Shown one piece after another: positions 8,340-15,731 of a stretch of DNA of 64,000 nt (within the stretch, counting starts at the first letter, position 1; the number at the start of each line of letters is the position of its first letter). The notes under the pieces are model-generated. The model was given only the letters and a program-made list of their open reading frames with translations. It did no database searches and was not told the DNA's origin. The stretch is from Streptomyces ochraceiscleroticus (GTDB lineage: Bacteria > Actinomycetota > Actinomycetes > Streptomycetales > Streptomycetaceae). The position numbers and the translations under genes are program-made. The stretch lies in the NCBI RefSeq assembly GCF_000720485.1, contig NZ_JOAX01000033.1, positions 16,991 through 80,990 on the forward strand, read 5' to 3'.

Positions 8340-9575
8340 GGGGTCGCGCAGCGCCAGTGCCAGGTGCCGCGACATCCGGTCCACGACCCCGGCCTCCGGG
8401 AGGCTGAACGCCTGGCGGGCCCCCGTACGGAAGAGCGTGAGCACACCCCGTACGGGGCCGCCCGCTTCCCGCAGCGGCACGCACAGCAGGGAGGTGACCG
8501 AGGTGCGTACCAGCAGGGGCGCCCCCTGCGCGTCGTGCCCGAACGCCGCCACGTCGTCGGGCCGCACCTGGAGGGCGGAGCTGCCGGTGCGGGCCACGTC
8601 CTCGGCGAGCGGACACCGCGCCGGGTCCTGCCCGGCGAGCGCCGCGGTGAGGTCCTCGCTGTCGTCCGGACCGAGGACCAGGGTGCGGCGCAGGGCCCCG
8701 GACCCGTCCGGCCCGCCCTCCTCCGCAGGCGTCATCTCATCGAGCACCAGCCAGTCGGCGAACCGGCCGCTCAGCTCCCGCAGGGCCCGCTCCACCGCGG
8801 CCGGAGGCCCGTCCGCCTTCACCGCCACACCGGCCGGCTGCCCGGAGAGCAGCGCGGTGGCCGTGTCGTCGAGAAGATCCATCAGCTCGGCGCCCTGCTT
8901 CACCTCCGCGAGGTGCGCCCGCTGCCCCTCCCCGTGGTCCCCCTGCTGTTCATCCCCCAGCCAAGTCCCGTTAATTGATGGTATTTCGTGCGAAGGGAAC
9001 GCACCGCGCCCGGTGTGGAAGACCGTGAGAACGGCCGTACCCGGCTCCCCCGGCGGGCGCAGCGCCGTCATCGTCACGCGCAGCGGCTCACCGGGCCCGT
9101 CGGGCGTGCGGAGCAGCCGGACGACCATGCTGCGGTCGCCTTCGTTACGGGCCACGGCGGCGACCTGGGACCGGAAGGCCGCGCGGATCTCGGGCGCCAT
9201 CGAACCGGTGAGCGGGCGCCCCGTGGCGTACCCCGCGCGCATCCCGAAAAGGATCGTCCCGGCGAAGTTCAGCCGCCGCACGACCGTGTCCGGATCCAGC
9301 AGCGCGACCACGCAGGGCGTCCGCTGGAACAGCGCCCGCAGCAGCTGCTGCTCCTCCGTCCCCGCCCGCGAGCCGTTGCTGCGGCCGGCCGCGGCCAGCC
9401 CCTCGTACCGCGGCAGCAGTACGTCGACGACGTGCTGCAGCTCGAAAAGGGCAGCGTCCAGCATCGGCTGCTGCTCCTGTGACGGCAGCGCCCGCGCGCT
9501 CCGCAACTCCTCCACCCGCTTGCGGAAATCCGTCAGATCCCCGCCCGCTGACTGCTCTACCCCGGCCATGCCCAC
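8331..9575 (-). CDS. PAS and GAF domain sensory protein
   Basis: 414 residues (ATG at 9569 is an equally good start). The N-terminus is helical. A PAS domain follows at about residues 75-185 (FQRTPCVVALLDPDTVVRRLN), and a GAF-like domain lies near the C-terminus (CPLAEDVARTGSSALQV, then SLLCVPLREAGGPVRGVLTLFRTG). There is no kinase, phosphatase or DNA-binding domain. It is likely a cytosolic ligand or redox sensor working through a partner. It is divergent from a GAF-ANTAR protein across a 371-bp gap, and the two may form a signalling pair. Confidence 0.75.
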   Translation of the reverse strand: MGMAGVEQSAGGDLTDFRKRVEELRSARALPSQEQQPMLDAALFELQHVVDVLLPRYEGLAAAGRSNGSRAGTEEQQLLRALFQRTPCVVALLDPDTVVRRLNFAGTILFGMRAGYATGRPLTGSMAPEIRAAFRSQVAAVARNEGDRSMVVRLLRTPDGPGEPLRVTMTALRPPGEPGTAVLTVFHTGRGAFPSHEIPSINGTWLGDEQQGDHGEGQRAHLAEVKQGAELMDLLDDTATALLSGQPAGVAVKADGPPAAVERALRELSGRFADWLVLDEMTPAEEGGPDGSGALRRTLVLGPDDSEDLTAALAGQDPARCPLAEDVARTGSSALQVRPDDVAAFGHDAQGAPLLVRTSVTSLLCVPLREAGGPVRGVLTLFRTGARQAFSLPEAGVVDRMSRHLALALRDPRS

Positions 9576-9946
9576 ACCGTATCCGGACCGACCGGTACCG
9601 GCCCCGCCCGGAACCCATCACGTCCGGAAGAGCCCCATGACGTCCGGAATGAACGGAGATTGCGGACGCGGAGCGCGAGGCGCGGGCAGGGCGCGGAGAC
9701 GCGGGCGCGCGCCGGTACAGACGTACGCGCCGGGGCGGCAGGGACGTCCGGGCCGGGCCCCGGAAACCGGCTCCCGAACGACGGGATACCGGCGTTTTCC
9801 GCGCCCGCCCGCCGGGCATCCGACTCCCTACGGGCCGGGCCTCCGACATATGCGGGCCGGCCGCGGCGGGTGCCTCCACCGCACTGCCGCCCCGCCGGCC
9901 CGGGGCACCGACCGAGGACCGACAAGGACCGAGGGACTGACAAGCA
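9576..9946. other. 371-bp divergent intergenic region with a short direct repeat
   Basis: No gene is supported. It separates the PAS/GAF and GAF-ANTAR genes and must hold both promoters. The only structure seen is a 16-bp direct repeat (9614-9629 and 9634-9649), CCATCACGTCCGGA versus CCATGACGTCCGGA, spaced 20 bp apart (two helical turns), a possible binding site. Confidence 0.4.
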
Positions 9947-10708
9947 ATGGCGACCCACACCATCTGCCCGGTGGACGAATCCGGCGACGCACGGGGTTCG
10001 TCCGCCCGGAGCCTGGTGAACCTCGCGGACGTGGCCGCGCGGTGCACCCCGGAGAGCTGCGGCGCCACCGCCACCGTGACCACCGGCGAAGCGGCCGCCG
10101 ACCCGCCCGCCGCCGTCACCCATCCCGACCTGACCTCGCTGGTCAGCGTCCAGTGGGAGTCCGGCGAAGGGCCCATCCAGACCGCCCTCGCCTCCGGACG
10201 CCCCGTCACCTCCGACGACCTGCTGCACGACGACCGGTGGCCCGCTTACCGCACCGAGGCGCTGGAGGCCGGCGTACGCTCCAGTACCACGCTGCCGTAC
10301 CTGCGCGACGGACTGGCGGTCACCGTCACCGTCTACAGCTTCCGCCCCGGACTCACCGCGGACCCCGGCGACTGCGCGGCCGCCGCGCTCGGCGACCTCG
10401 CCGCCACGGGCCTGGCCCGCGACCGGAACTACCGCCGGGCGCTGGCGGAGGTCGGCCGGCTGGACGCCGCGCTCCGCTCCCGCCCGATCGTCGACCAGGC
10501 GTGCGGAATCATGATGTACGTGCTGCGCTGCGACGCCGACGAGGCGTTCGGCATGCTGCGCCGGCTCTCCCAGCGCACCAACCGCAAGCTCCACGACCTC
10601 GCCGCCGCCGTCGTCGAGACCCGCGGCCGCGGCCTGGAGCGGGAGCTGCGCGGGCTGCGCGAGGAGAACGGCGCGCGCGGACGGGAGGCCCGCGGCGCCC
10701 AGCGGTGA
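9947..10708 (+). CDS. GAF-ANTAR transcription antiterminator
   Basis: 253 residues. A GAF domain occupies roughly residues 20-145 (QWESGEGPIQTAL, DDLLHDDRWPAYR, SSTTLPYLRDGLAVTVTVY). It is followed by an ANTAR RNA-binding domain (RPIVDQACGIMMYVLRC, then DADEAFGMLRRLSQRTNRKL). ANTAR proteins bind paired hairpins in nascent RNA and prevent termination, usually under control of the fused sensor. The start lies 97 bases before an aminotransferase-like gene's start region and after a long divergent leader. RNA targets are unknown. Confidence 0.88.
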   Translation: MATHTICPVDESGDARGSSARSLVNLADVAARCTPESCGATATVTTGEAAADPPAAVTHPDLTSLVSVQWESGEGPIQTALASGRPVTSDDLLHDDRWPAYRTEALEAGVRSSTTLPYLRDGLAVTVTVYSFRPGLTADPGDCAAAALGDLAATGLARDRNYRRALAEVGRLDAALRSRPIVDQACGIMMYVLRCDADEAFGMLRRLSQRTNRKLHDLAAAVVETRGRGLERELRGLREENGARGREARGAQR

Positions 10709-10805
10709 CGTGTCGTCCCGCGCCGCACCTCCGTGATCTGCAAGGGTGGTCGGGGCCCGTCGCCGCGTGGGCCCCGACCGTCTGCCGTGGACAGTGGAGG
10801 TACGG

Positions 10806-12017
10806 ATGCAGCCGAGCGCCCTGGAGCCGCACCCGGATCCGGACCCGCCCATGGGCCTGCCCATCCTCCCGGAGCTGGCTGCGCACCTCGCCGCCGCGGC
10901 CGACCGCACCGACCCCGAACCGCCCGGCGGCTCCCTCTCCCTGCGCGCCGCCGCCTGCGGCTACTTCGAACGCCGCGGCCTGGGGACCGCCGCCGAACGC
11001 GTGCTGGCCGGGCCCGGCGCGCCCGCCCTGCTGCTCGCGCTGCTCGCCGCGACCGGCGGCGACGTCGTCCTGCCCCGCCCGTGCGCCGCGTGGTACGCCC
11101 CGCAGGCCCGGCTGCTGGGCCGCGCCGTGCACCCGGCGCCGGTACCGGCCGAGTCCGGGGGAGTGCCGGACCCCTTCACGCTCCTGGAGACCGTGCACCG
11201 CGCCCGGGACAGCGGCGGCGACCCACGGGTACTGCTGGTGTCCGTCGCCGACGACCCCACCGGCACCTGCCCGCCGCCCGAGCAGGTGCACGAGGTGTGC
11301 GAGGTGGCGGCCGACGAGGGGCTGTGGATCATCAGCGACGAGACCCGCCGCGACCTGCTGCACGACCCGCACGACACCGTGGTGCTCAGCCCCGCCGAAA
11401 TGCTGCCCGGCAGCGTCGTCGTCCTCGCCGACCTGCGGGCCACGCTCGTACCGGCCTCCTGGCCCGCCGCGCTCGCCCGCTTCCCCGCCACCGACCCCGG
11501 CGAGGTACTGCGCGCCGCCGCGCTCGACGCGCTGACCGGCCTCGCCACCCCGCTGCCCGGCCCGCTCGCCGCCGCCGTCGGCCACGCGCTGGGCGAGCCC
11601 GCCACCGTACGGGAGCGGACCGCCGCCGCGGCGCGGCTGCACGGCCTGCTCGCCGCCGGGCTGCACCACACGCTCACCGCCGCCGGTGCGCTCTGCCGTC
11701 CGCCGCACGCCGGCAGCCATCTTTACGCCGACCTCGAAGCGCTCCGCCCCGCCTTCGCCGCCCGCGGCGTCACGGGACCGGCCGCGCTGGAACGGGCACT
11801 GGCCCGCTGGGCGGCCCGCGGCGGCCACCGCTTCGGCGACGACCCCAAGGCGCTGCGCGTCCGCCTGAGCACGGAGGCGCTCTTCGACGCGGACCCGGAT
11901 CGCCGCAGACGCCTGCTGGCCGCCCCCGACCCGCTCGTCATCCCGGCGGTGGCGGAGGAACTCCGGGCGCTGGGAGAGGCGTTGGGGAGAGAAGCGGGGA
12001 GTACGGCGGGGGAGTGA
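10806..12017 (+). CDS. aminotransferase class I/II-fold protein lacking the PLP lysine
   Basis: 403 residues with the fold-type I layout: AGPGAPALLLALLAAT (cofactor-phosphate region), ADDPTGTCPPPEQ (equivalent of the NPTG segment) and IISDETRRDL (the conserved Asp, D178). The segment that normally holds the Schiff-base lysine reads VVLADLRATLVPASW, with Arg211 in its place. The chain contains a single lysine, K348, near the C-terminal RLS motif. It is therefore unlikely to be a working transaminase. The start ATG 10806 follows GGAGG. It lies 97 bp after the GAF-ANTAR gene on the same strand and may be cotranscribed. Confidence 0.75.
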   Translation: MQPSALEPHPDPDPPMGLPILPELAAHLAAAADRTDPEPPGGSLSLRAAACGYFERRGLGTAAERVLAGPGAPALLLALLAATGGDVVLPRPCAAWYAPQARLLGRAVHPAPVPAESGGVPDPFTLLETVHRARDSGGDPRVLLVSVADDPTGTCPPPEQVHEVCEVAADEGLWIISDETRRDLLHDPHDTVVLSPAEMLPGSVVVLADLRATLVPASWPAALARFPATDPGEVLRAAALDALTGLATPLPGPLAAAVGHALGEPATVRERTAAAARLHGLLAAGLHHTLTAAGALCRPPHAGSHLYADLEALRPAFAARGVTGPAALERALARWAARGGHRFGDDPKALRVRLSTEALFDADPDRRRRLLAAPDPLVIPAVAEELRALGEALGREAGSTAGE

Positions 12018-12056
12018 CGGGCCGTCAGGTCGGCCGGGTGGACGCGCTGGACCGCG

Positions 12057-12701
12057 TCAGGCCGAGTGGTCGTGCGGGCGGCGGATGCGGCGCCAGGCCG
12101 CCGGGGCCGCGCTGAGCAGGACCGTCAGGCCGACCGCCGCGGCCACGCCCTGCCACGGCTCGCTGAAGAGCGAGCCGCCCAGTATGCCGATGAGCTGGTA
12201 CGTCGCCGCCCACGCCAGACAGGCCGGCAGGTCACCGCGGGCGAACCACCGGACCGGCAGCTTCGCCAGCAGACACGCCAGCATGATCGGGATGCGCCCG
12301 GCCGGCACCAGCCGGGACAGCACGAGCACCTGTACTCCGTGCTCGTCCAGCCGCGTCCGGGCCTGCGCCAGCCGCTCCGGCGCCGACCGCTCGCGCAGCC
12401 GCTCCAGCCACCGCGAGCCGTTCTTGGACCGCACCCCGCGCGCGCCCAGCCAGTACAGCCCCAGGTCACCGAGGAACGCGGCGGCCGACGCCACGAGGAA
12501 GACCAGCAGCAGCGAGAACGGCGCGGTGTGGTGGAACGCCACGGCCGCCGCCGAACTGACCAGCGCCCCGGTCGGCACGACCGGCACCAGCGAGCCGAGC
12601 ACCACCAGGACGAAGAGCGACGGATAACCGGCCGCCTGCTGTGTGGACTCCGGCGGGACCACGGCAGCCAGCGCGAGGGCCGGCGTCCAGGAAGCGCTCA
12701 C
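12057..12701 (-). CDS. DedA/SNARE-associated family membrane protein
   Basis: 214 residues with about five hydrophobic segments. The DedA signature region includes FLGDLGLYWLG and a basic loop LSRLVPAGRIPIMLACLL. The family contains undecaprenyl-phosphate and other lipid transporters that maintain the membrane. The GTG start at 12701 overlaps the stop of the metallo-hydrolase by 4 bp (GTGA), which indicates translational coupling and rejects the much longer in-frame extension inside that gene. Confidence 0.85.
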   Translation of the reverse strand: MSASWTPALALAAVVPPESTQQAAGYPSLFVLVVLGSLVPVVPTGALVSSAAAVAFHHTAPFSLLLVFLVASAAAFLGDLGLYWLGARGVRSKNGSRWLERLRERSAPERLAQARTRLDEHGVQVLVLSRLVPAGRIPIMLACLLAKLPVRWFARGDLPACLAWAATYQLIGILGGSLFSEPWQGVAAAVGLTVLLSAAPAAWRRIRRPHDHSA

Positions 12702-13480
12702 CGGCCCGCCGCCAGACGCACTGAGGCGCCGTGCTCCAGCCGGTGCACGGTCACCTCGGGCGCCACCAGCGCCGACTGCCGTACGAACTCCTGCCCCGGC
12801 GCGTGGAATTCGTGCGGCCGCACGGCGTCCATGCCGATCGGCCAGTACGTGCCGTAGTGCACCGGCACCGCGTCGCGCGGCGCGAGCCGGGCCGCCGCCT
12901 CTGCCGCGCGGCGCGCATCCAGATGTCCGTGGCCGAGGAACGGGCCCCAGCCGCCCACCGGCAGCAGCGCCACGTCGCACGCCCCGACCTCGTCCGCCAT
13001 CTCGTCGAACAGCCCGGTGTCACCCGCGAAGTACGTCGTCGCCGCGCCCCGCATCACATAGCCGAGCGCCGGCACGCGGTGCGGCCCGTACGGCAGCCGC
13101 CGCCCGTCGTGCGCCGCGCGCACCGCCCGTACGGTGACCGCGCCGACCTCGGTCTTGTCACCGGCACTGAGCTCCGTCACCGGCAGGTCGTGGGCGGCCG
13201 CGGTACGGCGCAGTCCGGGCAGTGCGGCGGGCGCGCCGCGCGGCACGATCAGCCGGGTACCGGGCGCGAGACGCGCGAGCGAAGGCAGGTGGAGGTGGTC
13301 GGCGTGCAGATGCGAGATCAGTACCGCGTCTGCCACGGTGGCGCGGCCGTCAGGGACGGCCCCGCGCCGTCGCCGCAGGTGTGCCAGGCGCCGGACAAAC
13401 AGCGGGTCGGTCAGCAGCCGGGTCCCGGAGTCCTCGACCGTCGCGGTGGCATGTCCCCACCACGTGATCTCCACCGACAC
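12698..13480 (-). CDS. MBL-fold metallo-hydrolase (UlaG-like)
   Basis: 260 residues. The metallo-beta-lactamase zinc motif HLHADH is at about residues 57-62, after the N-terminal ITWWGHATATVEDSGTRLL typical of the UlaG/L-ascorbate-6-P-lactonase branch. Further ligands lie in TYFAGDTGLFDEM and the C-terminal VPVHYGTYWPIG. It is probably a cytosolic phosphodiesterase or lactonase of unknown substrate. First gene of a two-gene unit with the DedA-like membrane protein, which starts inside its stop codon. Confidence 0.88.
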   Translation of the reverse strand: MSVEITWWGHATATVEDSGTRLLTDPLFVRRLAHLRRRRGAVPDGRATVADAVLISHLHADHLHLPSLARLAPGTRLIVPRGAPAALPGLRRTAAAHDLPVTELSAGDKTEVGAVTVRAVRAAHDGRRLPYGPHRVPALGYVMRGAATTYFAGDTGLFDEMADEVGACDVALLPVGGWGPFLGHGHLDARRAAEAAARLAPRDAVPVHYGTYWPIGMDAVRPHEFHAPGQEFVRQSALVAPEVTVHRLEHGASVRLAAGR

Positions 13481-13520
13481 CGCTGACCTCCATACGCCGC
13501 GTACGCTCCGCCTTTCGAGC

Positions 13521-13706
13521 CTACGCCCGAGCCGCGAAGGCTATGAACGCGGCAAACGCGTCCGGCCGCACGTCGAGGGTGGGGCCTTCGGGGGCCTTGG
13601 AGTCGCGGATGTGGACGAGGGTGGGGGTGGGAGCCACGGCAACCTCGACGCACTGGCCGCCGGTGGAATCGCTGTAGCTGCTCTTGAACCACGTCAGGTC
13701 GCTCAT
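13521..13706 (-). CDS. DUF397 small protein of a WhiJ-type locus
   Basis: 61 residues; LTWFKSSYSDSTGGQCVEVA and ending AFIAFAARA are the DUF397 signature. In streptomycetes these small proteins are encoded beside WhiJ-like HTH regulators and act as their partners, possibly antagonists. The ATG overlaps the regulator's stop by 4 bp (ATGA), so the two are translationally coupled. Confidence 0.9.
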   Translation of the reverse strand: MSDLTWFKSSYSDSTGGQCVEVAVAPTPTLVHIRDSKAPEGPTLDVRPDAFAAFIAFAARA

Positions 13707-14521
13707 AGCTCATCCCTCAACTGCTCGATCAGCTTTACGGAGTCCTCCGGCCGGAGGGCCTGGCGTCCGATCATGGCATAGCGGCGCGCCAGCACTCCGA
13801 CCTCTTCCGGTCGGGAAACCAGAGTGCTCTGCCCTTCCACTTCCGTGTAGACCAGGGTCGTCAGTTCCGCTGTTTCGATGACCGTCATGGGACCCGGCAG
13901 GCCAGCGTGCTCCCCCCTGTCCATCGGCATGACCTGCAGTACGACGTTGGGGCGTTCTGCGCACTCGAGGAGATGCTCGTACTGGTGGAGCATCACCTCA
14001 CGCCCGCCGATCTGCCGCCTCAGCGCGCCCTCCTCGTGAATGCTGGTGATGCAGCACACCGGCTTGCGGTCGAAGAGGGCCTTGCGCTCCATTCGGGCAG
14101 CGGTGAGTTCTTCGATCTCCTCCCTGTCCAGCGGCGGGAAGGCGCATCCGAACAGAGCCCGTGCGTACCCCTCGGTCTGCAGCAGGCCGTCGATCAGTTG
14201 GGTGCAGTACGTGGACACGCTCAGCGCCGTCTGCTCCAACTGCACGAACCCCCGGAAGTGCTCCGGATACCGCTCCAATCTCACGTACTTCGCCGCGGCG
14301 GCGATCACCCCGCCCGCCTCCAGCGCCCCCTCCGCGCTCTCCAGGAACTCATCCGTCGCCGGCTTCGCGCACGTCTCCACCGCGCTCACCGCCGCGCCCG
14401 TGTAGTTCATCAGCGAGCCCAGCTCCGTCTGCGACAGGCCGCGGGCCGTGCGCAGGAGGCGCAGTACCTCCGCCAAGTACTGCTGTGCCGGGCTCAGGGC
14501 CTTCTTCTTCGGCTGCGTCAT
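13703..14521 (-). CDS. WhiJ-type helix-turn-helix regulator with DUF5753
   Basis: 272 residues from the ATG at 14521, which has AGGGGGG upstream; the open frame starts at 14536. The N-terminal XRE HTH is at about residues 10-65 (YLAEVLRLLRTARGLSQTELG). The C-terminal DUF5753 domain (RYPEHFRGFVQLEQTALSV, VLQVMPMDRGEHAGLPGP) is typical of WhiJ and its many paralogues, which repress aerial development until released. Coupled to the DUF397 gene and divergent from the ATPase-type gene at 14611, giving the standard three-part locus. Confidence 0.9.
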   Translation of the reverse strand: MTQPKKKALSPAQQYLAEVLRLLRTARGLSQTELGSLMNYTGAAVSAVETCAKPATDEFLESAEGALEAGGVIAAAAKYVRLERYPEHFRGFVQLEQTALSVSTYCTQLIDGLLQTEGYARALFGCAFPPLDREEIEELTAARMERKALFDRKPVCCITSIHEEGALRRQIGGREVMLHQYEHLLECAERPNVVLQVMPMDRGEHAGLPGPMTVIETAELTTLVYTEVEGQSTLVSRPEEVGVLARRYAMIGRQALRPEDSVKLIEQLRDEL

Positions 14522-14610
14522 TGCAGCCCCCCTCAACGTGGTTCAACGGTCGGTCAACGGTCCACGTGCAACCACTACCGAGCGTAGCCATCACCACTGA
14601 CAGTGGACCC

Positions 14611-15015
14611 ATGAACGCAGAAAGTCATCTCTGGTGTGCGCGGTTCACTTCCGTTCCCCAGGCCGTGGGCCGGGCCCGGCGGGCCGTCCGCGCGGCGCTG
14701 CTCGCGCACGGCATCGCGTCGGACACCGCCGACACCGTCGTGCTCGTCGTGTCCGAACTCGCCGCGAACGCGGTCCGGCACGGCCGCGTCCCCGGGCGGC
14801 TCTTCGAGGTCCGCATCGACCTGGGAGGAGAGGGCGAGGACAAGGAGATCACCGTGGAGGTGTCGGACGCGGGCGACGCCCGGCCCGCGCTTCGGGGGCC
14901 CACCGAGGATGCGGAAAGCAGCCGCGGGCTCGTGCTCGTTACGGCGCTGGCCACCGCCTGGGGCGTGCGGGACCGCCAGATCGGCAAGACCGTGTGGGCG
15001 CGGGTCAGCCGCTAG
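14611..15015 (+). CDS. anti-sigma-factor-like ATP-binding protein (HATPase_c)
   Basis: 134 residues. The GHKL/HATPase motifs are visible: N-box VVSELAANAVRHG, G1 VSDAGDARP, G2 ESSRGLVLV. The family includes SpoIIAB/RsbW-type serine kinases; streptomycetes carry many copies paired with WhiJ-like regulators. It may bind a sigma factor or phosphorylate a partner. The ATG at 14611 is the only start consistent with the domain. Its last 11 bases overlap the convergent acetyltransferase. Confidence 0.85.
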   Translation: MNAESHLWCARFTSVPQAVGRARRAVRAALLAHGIASDTADTVVLVVSELAANAVRHGRVPGRLFEVRIDLGGEGEDKEITVEVSDAGDARPALRGPTEDAESSRGLVLVTALATAWGVRDRQIGKTVWARVSR

Positions 15016-15541
15016 CGCAGCCCGGCGCGTCGATGACGTACACCCGGACCGTGCGCCCGCACGTAGGGTCCACCGTCTCCCGGTCCAGCCGCATACCCAG
15101 CTTGCGCATGATCCGTTCGGAGGCGTCGTTGCCGCGCTGCGCGATGCTGATGATCCGCTCCAGGCCGCGCTCGCGGAACCCGTAGTCCAGCGCGGCCCGC
15201 GCCGCCTCCGTGGCGATGCCCCGCCCCCAGTACGGCCGGCCCAGCCGCCAGCCGATCTCCACGGCGGGCAGTACCTCCGGCAGGAAGTGCGGCACGGACA
15301 GTCCGACGAACCCGGCCAGCTCCCCCGAGGCGCGCAGCTCCACCGCGAACAGTCCGAAGCCCTCGATGTCCCACTCCTGTTCCCAGGAGGAAATGCCGGA
15401 GGCGGTCTGCGTCAGGCTGCGCGTCGCGCCGCTCCCGATCCAGCGCATCACTTCGGGATCGGCGTTCACGGCTGCCATCGGTTGCAGGTCCCCGGGGAGC
15501 CAGCGGCGCATTATGAGCCGCTGCGTGTGCAAAGTGATCAC
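15005..15541 (-). CDS. GNAT acetyltransferase, RimJ/RimL type
   Basis: 178 residues. N-terminus ITLHTQRLIMRRWLPGDL, acetyl-CoA loop GRPYWGRGIATEAARAAL and final IMRKLGMRLDRET are all characteristic of the RimJ/RimL (Acetyltransf_3) branch that acetylates N-terminal amines or small molecules. The substrate is unknown. Convergent overlap of 11 bp with the HATPase gene. Confidence 0.88.
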   Translation of the reverse strand: MITLHTQRLIMRRWLPGDLQPMAAVNADPEVMRWIGSGATRSLTQTASGISSWEQEWDIEGFGLFAVELRASGELAGFVGLSVPHFLPEVLPAVEIGWRLGRPYWGRGIATEAARAALDYGFRERGLERIISIAQRGNDASERIMRKLGMRLDRETVDPTCGRTVRVYVIDAPGCASG

Positions 15542-15731
15542 GCTTCATCCTGCCAAATCCGGCGAGCGGGCCACCGCGCGGGAAGCTGTTTCCCGCCGAC
15601 CGCTTCCTCTGCCACTGCCCTTGCCGTGTCGTGGTTATCCACAGGGGTCCGGACGGTCCCGGCCCGTGTGGCACGCTGAAGCGCGGACCGGTGACACGTA
15701 CCGGACATGTCGCAGGAAAGGTGAGTGCGGA

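Noticed and set aside
12702..12980. Long N-terminal extension of the DedA reading frame
   Set aside because: It lies wholly inside the metallo-hydrolase gene, has no family similarity, and the GTGA overlap start at 12701 fits better.
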